A DNA stretch of 16,359 nucleotides, from NCBI GenBank assembly GCA_030695685.1, contig JAUYPT010000099.1, positions 1 to 16,359 on the forward strand, read 5' to 3'. Numbering within the stretch: position 1 is the stretch's first letter; every line of letters begins with the position of its first letter. The position numbers and the translations under genes were made by a program. Shown here in pieces: positions 15,787 to 16,359 of the stretch. This stretch comes from Nanobdellota archaeon (GTDB lineage: Archaea > Nanobdellota > Nanobdellia > Woesearchaeales > GW2011-AR9). Under the pieces are notes generated by a model. That model was not told the DNA's origin, made no database searches, and was given only the letters and a program-made list of their open reading frames with translations.

Positions 15787-15788
15787 TG
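15781..15788 (+). repeat. Right 8-bp direct repeat flanking the insertion
   Basis: tttttatg, the second copy of 15458-15465. The restored coding sequence reads through one copy as Phe-Tyr-Asp. Confidence 0.65.
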
Positions 15789-16191
15789 ATTTAGGAGATA
15801 AACTCCGAAAATTGCCCATAAGTCCCCGATACGTTACCTTATGTCCCAATCACCTGGAGAAACATCCTTCTTTTTATCTTCACCCGGCTAAAAATACCTA
15901 CACCTGTTATGGGTGTCAAGTACATGGCGGGCCTTTATCATTAGATCATCTGCTCGGAGGAACTATTTACGGACAGATTGCCAATGCTGCAGGAATTGAC
16001 ACTCTTTTACCAACAGTGTACGATCTTGATTTTACATGTTATTCAAATGTTCATTTTTATCCTCAAGAGTTAGAAAATAAACTCAATGATAGTCAGAAAC
16101 GATTTATTGACATCTTAGGGTGTCATCTGGAACGCGACCCAGGAATATAATCACAATATCACGATAATACTACTTTCCAATACTCACATAA

Positions 16192-16202
16192 CTTTATTAT
16201 AG
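16192..16202 (+). promoter_or_regulatory. TATA-like box of the 16225 gene
   Basis: ctttattatag is centred about 28 nt before the ATG at 16225, the spacing seen for other leaderless genes in the window. A second AT-rich stretch (ttataataaa, 16211-16220) lies closer to the start. Confidence 0.4.
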
Positions 16203-16224
16203 CCTTTTCTTTATAATAAATCTC

Positions 16225-16359
16225 ATGGTCCTCGATCAACAACCTCAAATGTCAGATAATTCCAAGTTATATGTCTGGGTAAAGGGATTGGAAAGCAAAG
16301 TCAATAACCTTCTTCGGGAGATTGATGTGCTTAAAAATGATTTCATCAAGAAAAATAAT
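16225..16359 (+). CDS. Coiled-coil protein, N-terminal fragment (3' partial)
   Basis: An open frame of 45 codons from ATG to the window end with no stop, so the gene continues outside. After a polar start (MVLDQQPQMSDNS) comes a regular heptad-like stretch (KGLESKVNNLLREIDVLKND) predicted to form a coiled coil, ending in lysines and asparagines. A TATA-like box about 28 nt upstream and the absence of a ribosome site fit a leaderless first gene of a new transcript. The family cannot be named from the fragment. Confidence 0.6.
   Translation, partial: MVLDQQPQMSDNSKLYVWVKGLESKVNNLLREIDVLKNDFIKKNN

Larger units (their letters stand above)
15466..15788. mobile_element. 323-bp multi-hairpin insertion in the CHC2 gene
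   Basis: A non-coding insertion in which nearly every base can pair locally. Removing it with one flanking repeat restores the host reading frame exactly. It is built from one large branched domain (15463-15645), two hairpins (15649-15672; 15673-15706) and a nested long hairpin (15707-15786). 323 is not a multiple of three, so it shifts the frame. It encodes no recognisable protein. It could be a passive miniature mobile element moved by an enzyme encoded elsewhere, or an RNA element that is excised. No group I or group II hallmarks were recognised. The exact boundary is ambiguous within the 8-bp repeat. Confidence 0.7.
15327..16150 (+). pseudogene. DnaG-type CHC2 zinc-finger protein gene, interrupted by a 323-bp structured element
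   Basis: The first part (15327-15464, 46 residues, MKQLGLFTGQ... to VVDVGLFY) and the second part (15788-16150, 120 residues, DLGDKLRKLPIS...) are in different frames, separated by the element at 15466-15788. Joining them at the 8-bp repeat gives a continuous 166-aa protein. In it, Cys65-x2-His68 ... Cys86-x2-Cys89 forms a CHC2 zinc finger like the DNA-primase (DnaG) N-terminus (CPNHLEKHPSFYLHP, YTCYGC), and the VNVVDV segment before the junction matches the DnaG helix that precedes the finger. There is no primase catalytic domain, so it is probably a small nucleic-acid-binding relative. As written, translation from 15327 stops at 15620 inside the element; the second part has an in-frame stop at 15764 and no ATG before the finger, only a TTG at 15812. 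It is a pseudogene unless the element is removed from the RNA. Confidence 0.75.

Noticed and set aside
15466..15788. Group I, group II or bulge-helix-bulge intron
   Set aside because: No group I core or group II domain V/VI pattern was recognised, there is no intron ORF, and no 3-nt-bulge/4-bp helix is evident at the junctions. An 8-bp direct repeat fits a mobile insertion better.
15607..15789. A 60-codon open frame inside the hairpin element
   Set aside because: It lies wholly across the palindromes, has no ribosome site, and encodes no recognisable pattern.
1..16359. CRISPR arrays, tRNA and rRNA genes
   Set aside because: I saw no regularly spaced direct repeats and no cloverleaf with tRNA-like conserved bases; palindrome A folds like a junction but lacks tRNA features.

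Overview
The window looks archaeal, most likely from a small-genome DPANN-type lineage (Woesearchaeota-like); the lineage is an inference. The signs are AT-rich TATA boxes about 26-28 nt upstream of start codons with almost no leader (sufB, the secretion ATPase, the 14806 gene, the 16225 gene), purine-rich ribosome sites only on internal operon genes, a COG2522-type archaeal HTH protein, an archaeal GspE/FlaI-like ATPase, and a sufBDSUC cluster with an MIP18/SufT-like gene.

Layout. 1-3225: 3' part of a very large, probably secreted, multidomain carbohydrate-active protein (glycoside-hydrolase-like modules, two DUF4215-type Cys repeats, an esterase-like domain and a C-terminal dockerin-like module). 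3315-11778: a tightly packed plus-strand operon for iron-sulfur cluster assembly, in the order sufB, sufD, sufS, sufU, sufC, a homing-endonuclease-like gene, sufT/MIP18, a hypothetical gene, a second (NifS/IscS-type) cysteine desulfurase, an HTH regulator with a cysteine-rich tail, and a small hypothetical gene. The sufB promoter carries a perfect 14-bp palindrome between the TATA box and the start codon. 11781-11920: two back-to-back nested palindromes between convergent genes. 11924-14708: two minus-strand genes, a hypothetical protein and a 765-aa secretion-type ATPase. 14709-14805: a divergent promoter region. 14806-16150: a plus-strand pair, a hypothetical protein and a small DnaG-type CHC2 zinc-finger protein. 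16225-16359: the start of a coiled-coil gene that runs off the window.

The most striking feature is in the CHC2 gene. Its reading frame is split by a 323-bp element (about 15466-15788) made almost entirely of nested perfect hairpins and flanked by an 8-bp direct repeat (tttttatg). Deleting one repeat plus the element restores a continuous 166-codon frame that matches the DnaG zinc-finger layout across the junction. It is therefore either a structured mobile element or an RNA segment removed before translation. I do not recognise it as group I, group II or bulge-helix-bulge.

How the genes work together: SufS and SufU mobilise sulfur, SufB, SufC and SufD are the scaffold and ATPase, and SufT would help mature or deliver clusters. 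The second desulfurase may serve other sulfur pathways such as tRNA thiolation. The HTH protein with a C-x2-H-x9-C-x2-C tail is a plausible cluster-sensing regulator of the operon, and the promoter palindrome is a plausible operator. Both regulatory roles are inferences.
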